Shown: piece after piece, positions 34,917 to 42,456 of the stretch
Layout: each line of letters starts with the position of its first letter
How positions within the stretch are numbered: position 1 is the first letter of the stretch
The notes under the pieces: model-generated
The model's input: only the letters and a program-made list of their open reading frames with translations
Databases searched by the model: none
Told to the model about the DNA's origin: nothing
From: Deltaproteobacteria bacterium
Lineage (GTDB): Bacteria > Bdellovibrionota > Bdellovibrionia > Bdellovibrionales > Bdellovibrionaceae
DNA length: 64,000 nt
Reading direction: 5' to 3'
NCBI GenBank assembly: GCA_017302835.1
Contig: JAFLCC010000005.1
Coordinates: 62,001 to 126,000, forward strand
Position numbers and translations under genes: made by a program

Positions 34917-36815
34917 GTGGCTATAAATAAACATAGGACGTTGATTGAAAGTCGTATTTATAGAATTCTCTTCGTGGTATCCTTTTTCACGGTAGGGGTG
35001 CTGGGGCAGTACAAGGGGCAAGCAAAAGTCGTTCCTGGCGAGTATATTATCAAATATAAAATGGATCTTTCTAGATCCAATGCTATTGGGAAAATTCAAG
35101 GAAAAGTGACTCTTAAGACAGCTTTTCCAGAAATGAATATGCTCCATATGGCCGTTAAACATGGCCAAGAGAGTGCTGTTCAAGATATTAAGAATGACCC
35201 AGATGTACTTTTTATCGAACCTAATTATATTTTAGAAAAGTTAGATAATGATAATGAATCCCAGTCGAGCGTGGGGCAAGTCGTTGAGCAACTTTCATTA
35301 GATCAAGTATATGCTCAATCCTCTTCGGCTTTTACACAAAATTATTCAAACGTACGTGTGGATCAAGCTTGGCAATTAAGCAGTGCCTATGCCTCAAATA
35401 ATCGTCCTATCGTGGCCATTCTGGATACAGGTTTGGATAAGGATCATGTTGTTTTTAAAAACTCAGGGGCTTTATGGGTCAACCTAAAAGAAATTCCTGG
35501 GAATGGTATTGATGATGATCAAAATGGATATATCGATGATATAAACGGTTGGAATTTTATTTCCAATGCCGCTTCTTTTGCAGATGATGAAGGTCATGGC
35601 ACCCATGTCGGTGGGATCATTGTCGGAGCCACTTTGGATATTTTTTCACAAAACATAGATCAAGCAAAAATTCAAATTATGCCATTGAAGTTTCTGGATG
35701 CTCAAGGGTCAGGTTCGACAGCCAATGCCATTAAGGCCATCTATTATGCGGTTAATAATGGAGCTAAAATTATTAATAATTCTTGGGGAGGCCCAGGCTA
35801 TTCGAGTGCTCTTTTGGAAGCCTTAACCTACGCATACAATCACCAGATTTTAATTGTTTCTGCAGCAGGGAATTCTTCAAAAAATAACGACAGTAATGAA
35901 ATATATCCAGCAAATTATGGAGTTCCAAGCAACGTAAGCATTGCGGCGACTAGTGATACGGACAAGCTAGCTTCCTTTTCAAATTATGGAATACAAAAAG
36001 TTCATCTTGCTAGCCCTGGGATTTATATTTATTCAACCTTGCCTGGAAATTTATTTGGTTCCATGTCCGGGACATCTATGGCCGCACCCTTCGTTTCAGG
36101 AATTGCGGCCCTGGCCCTCAGAGAAGCCCCAGCTTTGTCAGGTTATCAATTAAAATCTCTTTTAGTTTCTTCAGGTTATTCAATTGGAAATTTAGCATCA
36201 AAAATTCAGTCGGGTTCGCGAATTGATGCCTATAGTTTAGTATCACAAGTCAAAACGAACCCTGGTATCACTTCCAATCAACCAGAATACAAACCGAGCT
36301 ACTCAGAAGAGAGAAGCGTCGCTTCGGAAGCAGCTCCCGATTCTTCTCCTAAATCTGGTGGAGGCTGTGGAACGGTGGCAAGCTCTCTATTAGGTAAGGG
36401 TGGTGGTGCTCCATTTGATGCCAACAGCGCTCTTGCGGTGTTATTTTTATTTATGGTTCCTTTGGCCGTTTATACTTACTTGAAAGCTAAAACCAAAACA
36501 CCAACGTATGTACGACAACATGATCGTTTCATCATGAACTCTGATATCACCGTGAAGATGGGAGATCGTGAACTGGTCGCACAAATGAAAACTATTTCTA
36601 TGGGCGGATTAAGTTTCAATATCGATGAGATGCTTGAAAAAGGCGGATCAGTAAGTATGAAAATTAAAGGTCCTGACAATCAAGAAATTGAGGTGGAAGG
36701 GCGAGTCGTTTGGTCAGAAGCTAATCATGCTTACGGAGTCAAGTTCGAAGAAGAAAAAGGAATGTTCACTGATGCCTTTATGGGATGGAAGAATAAATTA
36801 GTGAAAACAGATTAA
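34917..36815 (+). CDS. Subtilisin-like protease with C-terminal PilZ domain
   Basis: I start it at GTG 34917, which has a GGAGG box 4 bases upstream; an in-frame TTG at 34890 lacks one. The 632-residue protein has a signal peptide, an I9-type propeptide (PGEYIIKYKMDL onward), then an S8 catalytic domain with Asp170 (VAILDTGLD), His227 (EGHGTHVGG) and Ser387 (GTSMAAPF). After a Ser/Pro-rich linker comes GGGCGT, a Gly-rich spacer, a membrane helix (about 504-522) and a PilZ-like domain (about 530-632). PilZ normally binds cyclic di-GMP through RxxxR and (D/N)xSxxG: here R533-R537 are present and the second motif reads TxSxxG. Predicted topology is periplasmic protease, one membrane pass, cytoplasmic PilZ. 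A terminator follows. Confidence 0.9.
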   Translation: MAINKHRTLIESRIYRILFVVSFFTVGVLGQYKGQAKVVPGEYIIKYKMDLSRSNAIGKIQGKVTLKTAFPEMNMLHMAVKHGQESAVQDIKNDPDVLFIEPNYILEKLDNDNESQSSVGQVVEQLSLDQVYAQSSSAFTQNYSNVRVDQAWQLSSAYASNNRPIVAILDTGLDKDHVVFKNSGALWVNLKEIPGNGIDDDQNGYIDDINGWNFISNAASFADDEGHGTHVGGIIVGATLDIFSQNIDQAKIQIMPLKFLDAQGSGSTANAIKAIYYAVNNGAKIINNSWGGPGYSSALLEALTYAYNHQILIVSAAGNSSKNNDSNEIYPANYGVPSNVSIAATSDTDKLASFSNYGIQKVHLASPGIYIYSTLPGNLFGSMSGTSMAAPFVSGIAALALREAPALSGYQLKSLLVSSGYSIGNLASKIQSGSRIDAYSLVSQVKTNPGITSNQPEYKPSYSEERSVASEAAPDSSPKSGGGCGTVASSLLGKGGGAPFDANSALAVLFLFMVPLAVYTYLKAKTKTPTYVRQHDRFIMNSDITVKMGDRELVAQMKTISMGGLSFNIDEMLEKGGSVSMKIKGPDNQEIEVEGRVVWSEANHAYGVKFEEEKGMFTDAFMGWKNKLVKTD

Positions 36816-36839
36816 CTTATGCTTCGTTAATCTGTTTTC
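36803..36839. terminator. Terminator hairpin at the subtilase stop codon
   Basis: GAAAACAGATTAA (36803-36815) pairs perfectly with TTAATCTGTTTTC (36827-36839) around an 11-base loop. The stop codon TAA lies in the left arm. A short T-run is part of the right arm; symmetry allows action on the convergent gene at 36855. Confidence 0.65.
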
Positions 36840-36854
36840 CAATGAGTCAAATAA

Positions 36855-37241
36855 TTATGGGCAAGAAGTTCTTGGCATGGGTTTCATATTTGGATCAATT
36901 GGCCCGCCGTTTTGCCATTTTGGTTGAAAAAAAACACCGGTTTGGGAAATAGCAACGTTAGCATCATAAGAGTCCTGGCTCTCTGAAAAATAGGCGACGC
37001 CACTTATAGCTCCGGAAGTTCTATCTTTTTGAAAAGTACCACTATTGATGGTGCCAGATTCTGTATAATCCTTACTAGGAGTGCCATTTAAATTCCAATT
37101 TATTGATACTTTTGTTTCATTCATTTTTATTCTACCAACCATTTTTTGGCCTTTTTGAAGATAGGTGAAACAAGCAGTTTCCAAAGCATGGCTCGACAAT
37201 GATGTCAGTGTTACCAAAATGGCTATTCCTATTTTTTTCAT
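36855..37241 (-). CDS. Small exported protein of unknown function
   Basis: The true start is ATG 37241, which has an AGGAG box and gives a clean signal peptide (KKIGIAILVTLTSLSSHA); the reading frame continues upstream to 37532 but that part overlaps another gene and is not coding. The mature protein is about 110 residues and looks beta-rich (KVSINWNLNGTPSKDYTESG; GAISGVAYFSESQDSYDANVAIS), ending in PMPRTSCP. Two cysteines, one near each end of the mature protein, could form a disulfide. No family recognised. It lies next to two further exported orphans, all on the minus strand. Confidence 0.68.
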   Translation of the reverse strand: MKKIGIAILVTLTSLSSHALETACFTYLQKGQKMVGRIKMNETKVSINWNLNGTPSKDYTESGTINSGTFQKDRTSGAISGVAYFSESQDSYDANVAISQTGVFFQPKWQNGGPIDPNMKPMPRTSCP

Positions 37242-37317
37242 TTTATTTCTCCTTGTTGTTTTAGTATTTTTTTTCATTGTTAATGAGAATAATAAATAAT
37301 ATGTAAAATACAGAGAA

Positions 37318-37890
37318 TTAAAAAGATCCTGAAGGGTAGTCCCAATATTCTTGACTAGATCTTTCAGGAAATTCCACCTCACACATTCCGTTTGAAGAGT
37401 TTCTGATTTCCTCATTTCCTCCATAAAGACTTTGAATTTCATAATTTGAAGGGTATTGCTGCTGACTGCTCCCGTCTTCGCAATTCCTTTTTTTACTACA
37501 TTTAACTTTAGTCTGACTGCTATAAACTCCACTCACCAGCGAACAGGATTCATAGGTCCTTACGGGAACCCATTCTATGTGACGGCAGTTTCCATTGTTT
37601 GCGCATGAAAACTTACTGATTCCAACGACAAAGGTTTCAGTTCCCCATTTGGAAATTATCTTCCTAAAAACGATGAACCCAAGTCCACCTTTCTCTTTTT
37701 TAATTTTCATTTTAGGGCTGATGTAAAAAACAGGATGTGTGATCGCAGCAGGACTTCCCTCTCCAACATTTTGAATCTGAGGAAATTTTAAACTTGGCAA
37801 TTCAGGATTTGCTGCAAATGAAAAAAGATTGAAGAATAGTGGAACGATTGTCGCGAAAAATTTGATTTTAACGAGGCTAAAATTATTCAT
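37318..37890 (-). CDS. Exported Cys-containing protein of unknown function
   Basis: The 190-residue protein starts at ATG 37890 (GGAGA box 5 bases upstream; an ATG 6 bases earlier sits inside that box). A signal peptide (core FFATIVPLFFNLFSFA) precedes a mature domain with six cysteines (in KFSCANNGNCRH, SCSL, VKCSKKRNC and GMCEVEF), suggesting disulfide bonding in the periplasm or outside the cell. The C-terminal half is Ser/Tyr/Gln rich. Nothing in it matches a family I know. Confidence 0.65.
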   Translation of the reverse strand: MNNFSLVKIKFFATIVPLFFNLFSFAANPELPSLKFPQIQNVGEGSPAAITHPVFYISPKMKIKKEKGGLGFIVFRKIISKWGTETFVVGISKFSCANNGNCRHIEWVPVRTYESCSLVSGVYSSQTKVKCSKKRNCEDGSSQQQYPSNYEIQSLYGGNEEIRNSSNGMCEVEFPERSSQEYWDYPSGSF

Positions 37891-38017
37891 GATCATCTCC
37901 AGAAAAGATTATTTTACCGGGACCCTAATATTAAACGAATCCTAAAATGTTAAATGGGTCTATAATTAACTGGATCTTACATTAAGGCTCTGAATTATTA
38001 TAGTGTCATGTTTTTGT

Positions 38018-38045
38018 ACAGTAAAAATTGGACAGTAAAAATTGG
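38018..38045. repeat. Tandem 14-bp duplication
   Basis: ACAGTAAAAATTGG is present twice in direct succession (38018-38031, 38032-38045) in the 269-bp gap 37891-38159, which otherwise shows no gene. Purpose unknown; it may be simple slippage. Confidence 0.7.
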
Positions 38046-38159
38046 GTGGTTGATCTTAACGAGCCAAATTAACCTAGCCGAAGAAGAAAATGTAATAGAG
38101 ATTTTCATAAGTGAGTTTGATCCATTCATAGGAAAATCAGAATAAAACTAAATTTTGTA

Positions 38160-39404
38160 CTAGGGTGATTTCTCATTATAATTTCTCAAAAACTGATTCC
38201 ATCTATCCAATACGAGTGAATAATATAATGCCCCTTTGGGGGAAAAACTATTAAAAGTTGGAATGGTAAGTTCCAGGATAAATCCACAACTATATTTCTT
38301 GTATGCTGGTAAGCCGGTTAGATTTTCAATTTTTGGTTCGATATGATTACAATGGCTCTCATTAAAAAAATCTGGAATTCTTTTAAAATAATCGCGACAT
38401 ATCTCTGCAGCTTTTTTTATTTCTGATCTTTTAACCTCGTCACAATCATTTCCATTTGAAAAATGAAATCCTGAAAAATTCAAATTTTTGGGCTTGAGCC
38501 ATGTAACATTGTTCAGATTTTTTACTCGCTTTAAGACCATCAAAGTTGTATCTAATTTTTCGTCCATGGACTGAGAACTAAATTTCTTAACCTCGTCTTC
38601 CTTTAGTGCCGCTATCGACAGAACCTGGGATGAATTAATTTTAAGATAGACAACCCCATTATCTGAATCTATAAAATTGCCGATAGATAATTTGATGGCA
38701 GAATCTGTCATTTTCACAATTTGTGAAGTGATTGTAGGTACTTTCAATATGAGGCTCGGATATAAATAGCAATCTAAACACCAAATATTTAGTTTTGGAT
38801 TTTCAACGATATCAATTTGGATCAAACTTAAACTTTTTTCGACTTTAATATGATACAAGAATGGTTTAATAAGAGCGCTCATTAAAGAATTACCATAATA
38901 AATTGGCTCATAAAATCCGTCCACGAAATCGTCAAATGTGACAGGTCTTTCGTAGATTCTTTTAATTTTTTCATTAAACAAAAAGGTTCTGTCCATTTTA
39001 TTAATAAAATAGGGAACGAATTCATGATGAATCATTAACTTTAAAGAAAAAAACTCTTTATTTTTTAACTTCTTTTCCCATGCTGGTCGATATATAATTA
39101 TATAGTTTGTTTTAGGAAAATAATTTATGGCATCTGGCGATTCTTTGAGCCTTTTTGTCTCGCCATTGACTGATTCTTCATAATAATTAACTAATGGTTT
39201 TTCAGACAATTCAATTTTTGTTTGAGAAATAATATTTCTGTAAACCTCAGTAGAAAAAACCACACTTTGATCTGAATAATCGAAACCGTAATAATTCTCA
39301 ATATCACTGACTAACTCAAAGGCCAATTTTCTAAATGTCAATTCAGTAAACTCTTCTCCTCTGGAAGTAAAACCTACCAGTAAAATGAATAGAAAATACC
39401 TCAT
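38160..39404 (-). CDS. Exported protein of unknown function
   Basis: I place the start at ATG 39404, which has an AGGA box 8 bases upstream and begins the signal peptide RYFLFILLVGFTS; a longer frame to 39440 would overlap the preceding gene. The 414-residue product has no repeats or membrane segment after the signal. A LMIHHEFVPYF stretch resembles the HExxH zinc-protease core only loosely (HHEFVPY lacks the second His), so I do not call a protease. Four cysteines cluster in the C-terminal third and a CLDC pair sits mid-protein. It follows the 160-residue exported protein in what looks like an operon led by the DUF4423 regulator. Confidence 0.66.
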   Translation of the reverse strand: MRYFLFILLVGFTSRGEEFTELTFRKLAFELVSDIENYYGFDYSDQSVVFSTEVYRNIISQTKIELSEKPLVNYYEESVNGETKRLKESPDAINYFPKTNYIIIYRPAWEKKLKNKEFFSLKLMIHHEFVPYFINKMDRTFLFNEKIKRIYERPVTFDDFVDGFYEPIYYGNSLMSALIKPFLYHIKVEKSLSLIQIDIVENPKLNIWCLDCYLYPSLILKVPTITSQIVKMTDSAIKLSIGNFIDSDNGVVYLKINSSQVLSIAALKEDEVKKFSSQSMDEKLDTTLMVLKRVKNLNNVTWLKPKNLNFSGFHFSNGNDCDEVKRSEIKKAAEICRDYFKRIPDFFNESHCNHIEPKIENLTGLPAYKKYSCGFILELTIPTFNSFSPKGALYYSLVLDRWNQFLRNYNEKSP

Positions 39405-39427
39405 AAAATCATTTCCTGTTGTCGTTA

Positions 39428-39907
39428 TCACATCAAACATTTCGAAGAGATTTTGTTGCCATTGGCAGTTTGCAAATTTTCAATTAGACTTCGGACTTCA
39501 GTTTGTTCTCTTTCTTCCAGATTTTCGTAAAAAATAAATTTATCCATGACATCATTGTCTTCCATTGCTTTCAATCTTACTAGAAATTGCTTTTCAGCAA
39601 GGACACAGTAGGAGTCCTTGGGGGCTGAATCATTTTTCACCTTTAAAATTAATACCGAATTGTTTAATCGTTGAAAATGGGAACCATCTAACAAGAAAAA
39701 TTCTTTTTGTCCCTTTCCGAACTCTACAAATTGAGGATAGTCTGCTGAAAAAATTCCATCTTTCATCTCTTGGTACAGGTAGCCCACATACCTTCTAAAA
39801 TCATCTGATGAAAATTCACCACCATTTCCAATGGCCTGTGTCCAACCAGACATTGAAAAAAAAGTGACTCCAACTGCAAAGATAACTAAATTAAGCCTGT
39901 TTCTCAT
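39428..39907 (-). CDS. Exported protein of unknown function
   Basis: ATG 39907 has a GGGAGA box and opens a signal peptide (NLVIFAVGVTFFSMSGWTQA). The mature part, about 135 residues, begins with IGNGGEFSSDDFRRYVGYLYQEM, a pattern (short Gly-rich start then helix) that I have seen in exported proteins of Bdellovibrio-type genomes but cannot name. It ends in SSKCLM. The start lies inside the last 17 bases of the DUF4423 regulator gene, so translation is coupled to the regulator. Confidence 0.68.
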   Translation of the reverse strand: MRNRLNLVIFAVGVTFFSMSGWTQAIGNGGEFSSDDFRRYVGYLYQEMKDGIFSADYPQFVEFGKGQKEFFLLDGSHFQRLNNSVLILKVKNDSAPKDSYCVLAEKQFLVRLKAMEDNDVMDKFIFYENLEEREQTEVRSLIENLQTANGNKISSKCLM

Positions 39908-40715
39908 GCAAATCTCCCTGAGAAAGATCTTTAATTTTCTCATTTGATGTTTCATTTTGTTGCCCTGCTATTGAGCTTCTTGGAAAGAACTGAATCGCCA
40001 AGGTGTACACTTCATTTTTTTCTTTTTCTTCACAAAAAAGCGTGATCTCACGTTGAAAGTTTCTAATCTTCTCTTTTATTTCAGAAATTGAGTTTAAATC
40101 TATAGGTAATGTGAAGCAGGTAAAATCTCTTAAGTTAATAGGATCCTCTAGTAAGGAATTTTTTGCCTGCTTCAGACTATCTAAATGAGCTGATTGAACA
40201 TAGGAATCTTTAACATCATCAGTTGTTGAAAAAATAATTTTTTCTTTTACTAATTTGTTGTTTTCCACTTTAAGCAATTTGGCAGTGATTAATCTGTTTA
40301 TTGTTAAATTAGCTTTTTCCTCAGATATTTTTAATCGGCTAGCAATCCATTTTAAATCGTAATGAAAATCTTTTGTATCAACAAGAGCCAGCAGTGAAAA
40401 ATGGCATGATTCAAAAATAAATTGAAATTGATTTCGTGATAAAAATGAAGTTTTTTTTAACCCATTAACTTCATTTAATGACGATCCTGTATTAAGAACT
40501 TTAAACTCCCCTAAGAATTGGGCTCTTTCGGTTGGATTTAAATTCAAATTTTTAGCAATTTTATAGGCCATTTTTGAAGTTAACTTCCTTTTACCTTGCA
40601 ACAGCTCACTCATGGAACCAGAGCTCAATCCAGCTTTTTTGGCGAAAGCGCGAATGGAATAATTTTCATTTAATTTCTTAGTTTCACTTAATTTGTATTT
40701 AAGAAAATCACTCAT
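39891..40715 (-). CDS. DUF4423/TIGR02147-type transcriptional regulator
   Basis: The 274-residue protein starts with a Xre-like helix-turn-helix (SIRAFAKKAGLSSGSMSELLQGKRKLTSKMA without the middle would be residues 21-50). A DUF4423-type domain follows: a winged-helix part (WIASRLKISEEKANLTINRL) and a C-terminal part with REITLFCEEKEKNEVYTLAIQFFP. This is the TIGR02147 family, found mainly in Fibrobacteres and Bdellovibrionota, often many copies per genome; members are believed to regulate adjacent genes. It leads a cluster of exported orphans by overlap. A palindromic sequence 90 bases upstream of its start resembles the candidate operators at 42325 and 50380. Confidence 0.85.
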   Translation of the reverse strand: MSDFLKYKLSETKKLNENYSIRAFAKKAGLSSGSMSELLQGKRKLTSKMAYKIAKNLNLNPTERAQFLGEFKVLNTGSSLNEVNGLKKTSFLSRNQFQFIFESCHFSLLALVDTKDFHYDLKWIASRLKISEEKANLTINRLITAKLLKVENNKLVKEKIIFSTTDDVKDSYVQSAHLDSLKQAKNSLLEDPINLRDFTCFTLPIDLNSISEIKEKIRNFQREITLFCEEKEKNEVYTLAIQFFPRSSIAGQQNETSNEKIKDLSQGDLHEKQA

Positions 40716-41098
40716 TTTAGGTTAGCCTTTATTTTCAGATTTCAGCACAATTCATTAATTCTTATCTTTATCTGATTAGTAATTCATGCCATCCTTAAGC
40801 CATAGTTCCAAATAGTGGAAAAAAGAAACAGGAGCAGTTAGATCTAACTATCTATAAAGATTAAATATTGTGACTTTTTTGTAACTCAAAACCCCCCATT
40901 TTTTCGACTATTTTCGATCTTTTTATGATGACGAAATGTCACCGCAATTGTCATCTTCTTTAACACCACTTGATGGATTGCCTTTAAAGCAAGAGTTATA
41001 GAGGCTTTCGAATTAGGAACCTTAGAAAAGACTTTTTTATTCGTCTTGAAAAAAGACCAAAAGAAAATGAAGAACAGACTGTCAATTTTGAACTCTAT
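40716..41098. other. Intergenic region without a gene
   Basis: This 383-bp stretch has no plausible open frame. It contains the degenerate operator copy at 40805, A/T-rich sequence suited to the promoter of the DUF4423 gene, two close copies of TTTTCGA(C/T) near 40910-40930, and an inverted repeat at its right end (41082-41112). Confidence 0.6.
40805..40819 (-). promoter_or_regulatory. Candidate operator, degenerate copy (C)
   Basis: GTTCCAAATAGTGGA shares 13 of its 15 bases with the motif at 42324 and 50379, differing at the two central-right positions. It retains an inverted repeat TTCCA/TGGAA. It lies 90 bases upstream of the start of the DUF4423 regulator gene, which suggests autoregulation. 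Confidence 0.45.
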
Positions 41099-41112
41099 TC
41101 ATTCAAAATTGA
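41082..41112 (-). terminator. Inverted repeat at the 3' end of the 41099 gene
   Basis: TCAATTTTGAA (41082-41092) pairs perfectly with TTCAAAATTGA (41102-41112) around 9 bases that include the stop codon. The stem is AT-rich and there is no T-run after it, so terminator action is weakly supported. Confidence 0.4.
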
Positions 41113-41587
41113 TTTTTAGTTTTTCATCTGGAATATGATTTAAACGGTTTAAAACAGCCTTGTATTCCGCTAAGTCTTCTGGATATTTAATGGGATCAGG
41201 CCATCGATTATTTTCGAGTTTAAAGGCCTCCTGCCAATTCTTAAATTGTTCTTGTCGAATCAGTGCAGGATTGAATTTCTTTTCCTGCAATTCATGAATT
41301 TGTGAATCTGTAATGTAAGGATCATGCACCACATAATTAATTAATGGAAATAATTGAACTGAATAATAGAGGGAAGAGGCTGTTCCTACAAGGTATATGA
41401 AACGGCGAGCTTTTTTAAATTTATTTTTATTCCACAATTTGTATTTTGAAACAAAATTTTCTTTGGAATCAAAAATGGAGCTTGATGGGGTGACAGGTTT
41501 TTCTTGCAAGTAGAATAAATGGCAGGAAACAGGAATGGCAAATGCAGAAATCTCTGCATTTGCTATATTTAACAACGTTAATATCAA
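41099..41587 (-). CDS. Exported protein of unknown function with Cys-x3-Tyr motif
   Basis: From the TTG at 41587 the protein has 162 residues but only a truncated signal (ILTLLNIANA). In the same frame an ATT at 41605, overlapping the upstream TAA stop as ATTAA, would give a perfect signal peptide (KLQFFLILTLLNIANA), so a non-standard ATT start is possible. The mature part has SCHLFY close to its start, which fits the Cys-x3-Tyr pattern of the nearby exported system, then a basic stretch, a hydrophobic segment (FIYLVGTASSLYYSVQLFPLI) and a charged C-terminal domain. No family recognised. Confidence 0.55.
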   Translation of the reverse strand: MILTLLNIANAEISAFAIPVSCHLFYLQEKPVTPSSSIFDSKENFVSKYKLWNKNKFKKARRFIYLVGTASSLYYSVQLFPLINYVVHDPYITDSQIHELQEKKFNPALIRQEQFKNWQEAFKLENNRWPDPIKYPEDLAEYKAVLNRLNHIPDEKLKINFE

Positions 41588-41600
41588 AAAAAATTGGAGT

Positions 41601-42248
41601 TTAATAAGAAGCTCGAGATGAAGGTTGAGTCAAATAGGCAATTGCAAAAGCACCTATGAAAACGGCTACCATCCCACAGCTTCCTCCAGTCGCGCAAACA
41701 TAGACAGCAAGTGCAGCGACAATCAAAACGACAATCGTTTGAAAATTCCCTACTAATGCGGCTGGAGATCTTTCAGCTTTGTGACCGTTTTTTACTTGTT
41801 GTTCTGTTTTTTGAAGAGCTTCTTGTTCAAGGCTATTTAAGGTTTGTAGTATGGTGAGTTTCACTTCTTCTGGTTTACCTTCAAATCTAAGTACTCTTCG
41901 AGAGAAGACAATTCCATTTTGTAAAGCCTTCACGAGTATTTGTTTTCCATTAGTCACTGAACTAAATTGAAAAGTGATTCCCGAACGAGCCCAAGGGGAA
42001 GTGCTTTCAGGAAAGTAAGTAACTGTTCCAGAAAGACCACGAATGAGATTGTCAAAAGAAATTTCATTTCCGTTTTGATCCATCAAATTTCCTCCTTGGG
42101 ATTTCATTTCATGGTATCGATTTTCAAAATCTTTAATAGCTTCGCTTGAAAAGCGTGAAACAGAAGGCGGAGAAAAAGCATGCGCCATGTTGGTGGTGAT
42201 AAAAATAAGGGAACAGAATAAGGAAACTAGTATTTTAATTTTTTTCAT
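41601..42248 (-). CDS. Exported, membrane-anchored protein of unknown function
   Basis: The 215-residue protein has a signal peptide (core ILVSLFCSLIFITTNMAHA), a soluble domain of about 130 residues with strands SGTVTYFP and GITFQFSS and a helical KLTILQTLNSLEQEAL segment, then two C-terminal hydrophobic helices (TIVVLIVAALAVYVCAT and MVAVFIGAFAIAYL) separated by GGSCG. It probably sits in the inner membrane facing the periplasm. GGAGAG precedes the ATG. A candidate operator palindrome is 76 bases upstream. It appears co-transcribed with the gene at 41099. Confidence 0.65.
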   Translation of the reverse strand: MKKIKILVSLFCSLIFITTNMAHAFSPPSVSRFSSEAIKDFENRYHEMKSQGGNLMDQNGNEISFDNLIRGLSGTVTYFPESTSPWARSGITFQFSSVTNGKQILVKALQNGIVFSRRVLRFEGKPEEVKLTILQTLNSLEQEALQKTEQQVKNGHKAERSPAALVGNFQTIVVLIVAALAVYVCATGGSCGMVAVFIGAFAIAYLTQPSSRASY

Positions 42249-42324
42249 AAACTCTCCTGGTTGGTTGTTACAACAGTTATAACATTTAAAAGGGGTTTAT
42301 AAAATTTTTGAGATAAAAGAGTGT

Positions 42325-42337
42325 TCCAAATTTTGGA
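42325..42337 (-). promoter_or_regulatory. Candidate operator palindrome (A)
   Basis: TCCAAA-T-TTTGGA is a perfect 6-bp inverted repeat around one base. Counting flanks, 22 bases here are identical to the copy at 50380. It lies about 76 bases ahead of the gene starting at 42248, upstream of an AT-rich stretch with TTATAA-like -10 candidates. Probably the site of a dimeric regulator. Confidence 0.55.
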
Positions 42338-42456
42338 GCAGTTCAGTGATTCGCTTTCATTTCAGAGATCCGAGCTGCCTGACATAATCGAGAAAACATA
42401 GCTGTTACTTCTGATAAAATTAAAAGCACGATCTATTACACTTATAACCAGTGCCA

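Noticed and set aside
36855-37532. A 225-codon frame for the small exported protein
   Set aside because: The first 97 codons overlap the neighbouring gene; the signal peptide and AGGAG box place the start at 37241.
38160-39404. Zinc metalloprotease based on HHEFVPYF
   Set aside because: The second His of HExxH is missing and no third ligand region is visible.
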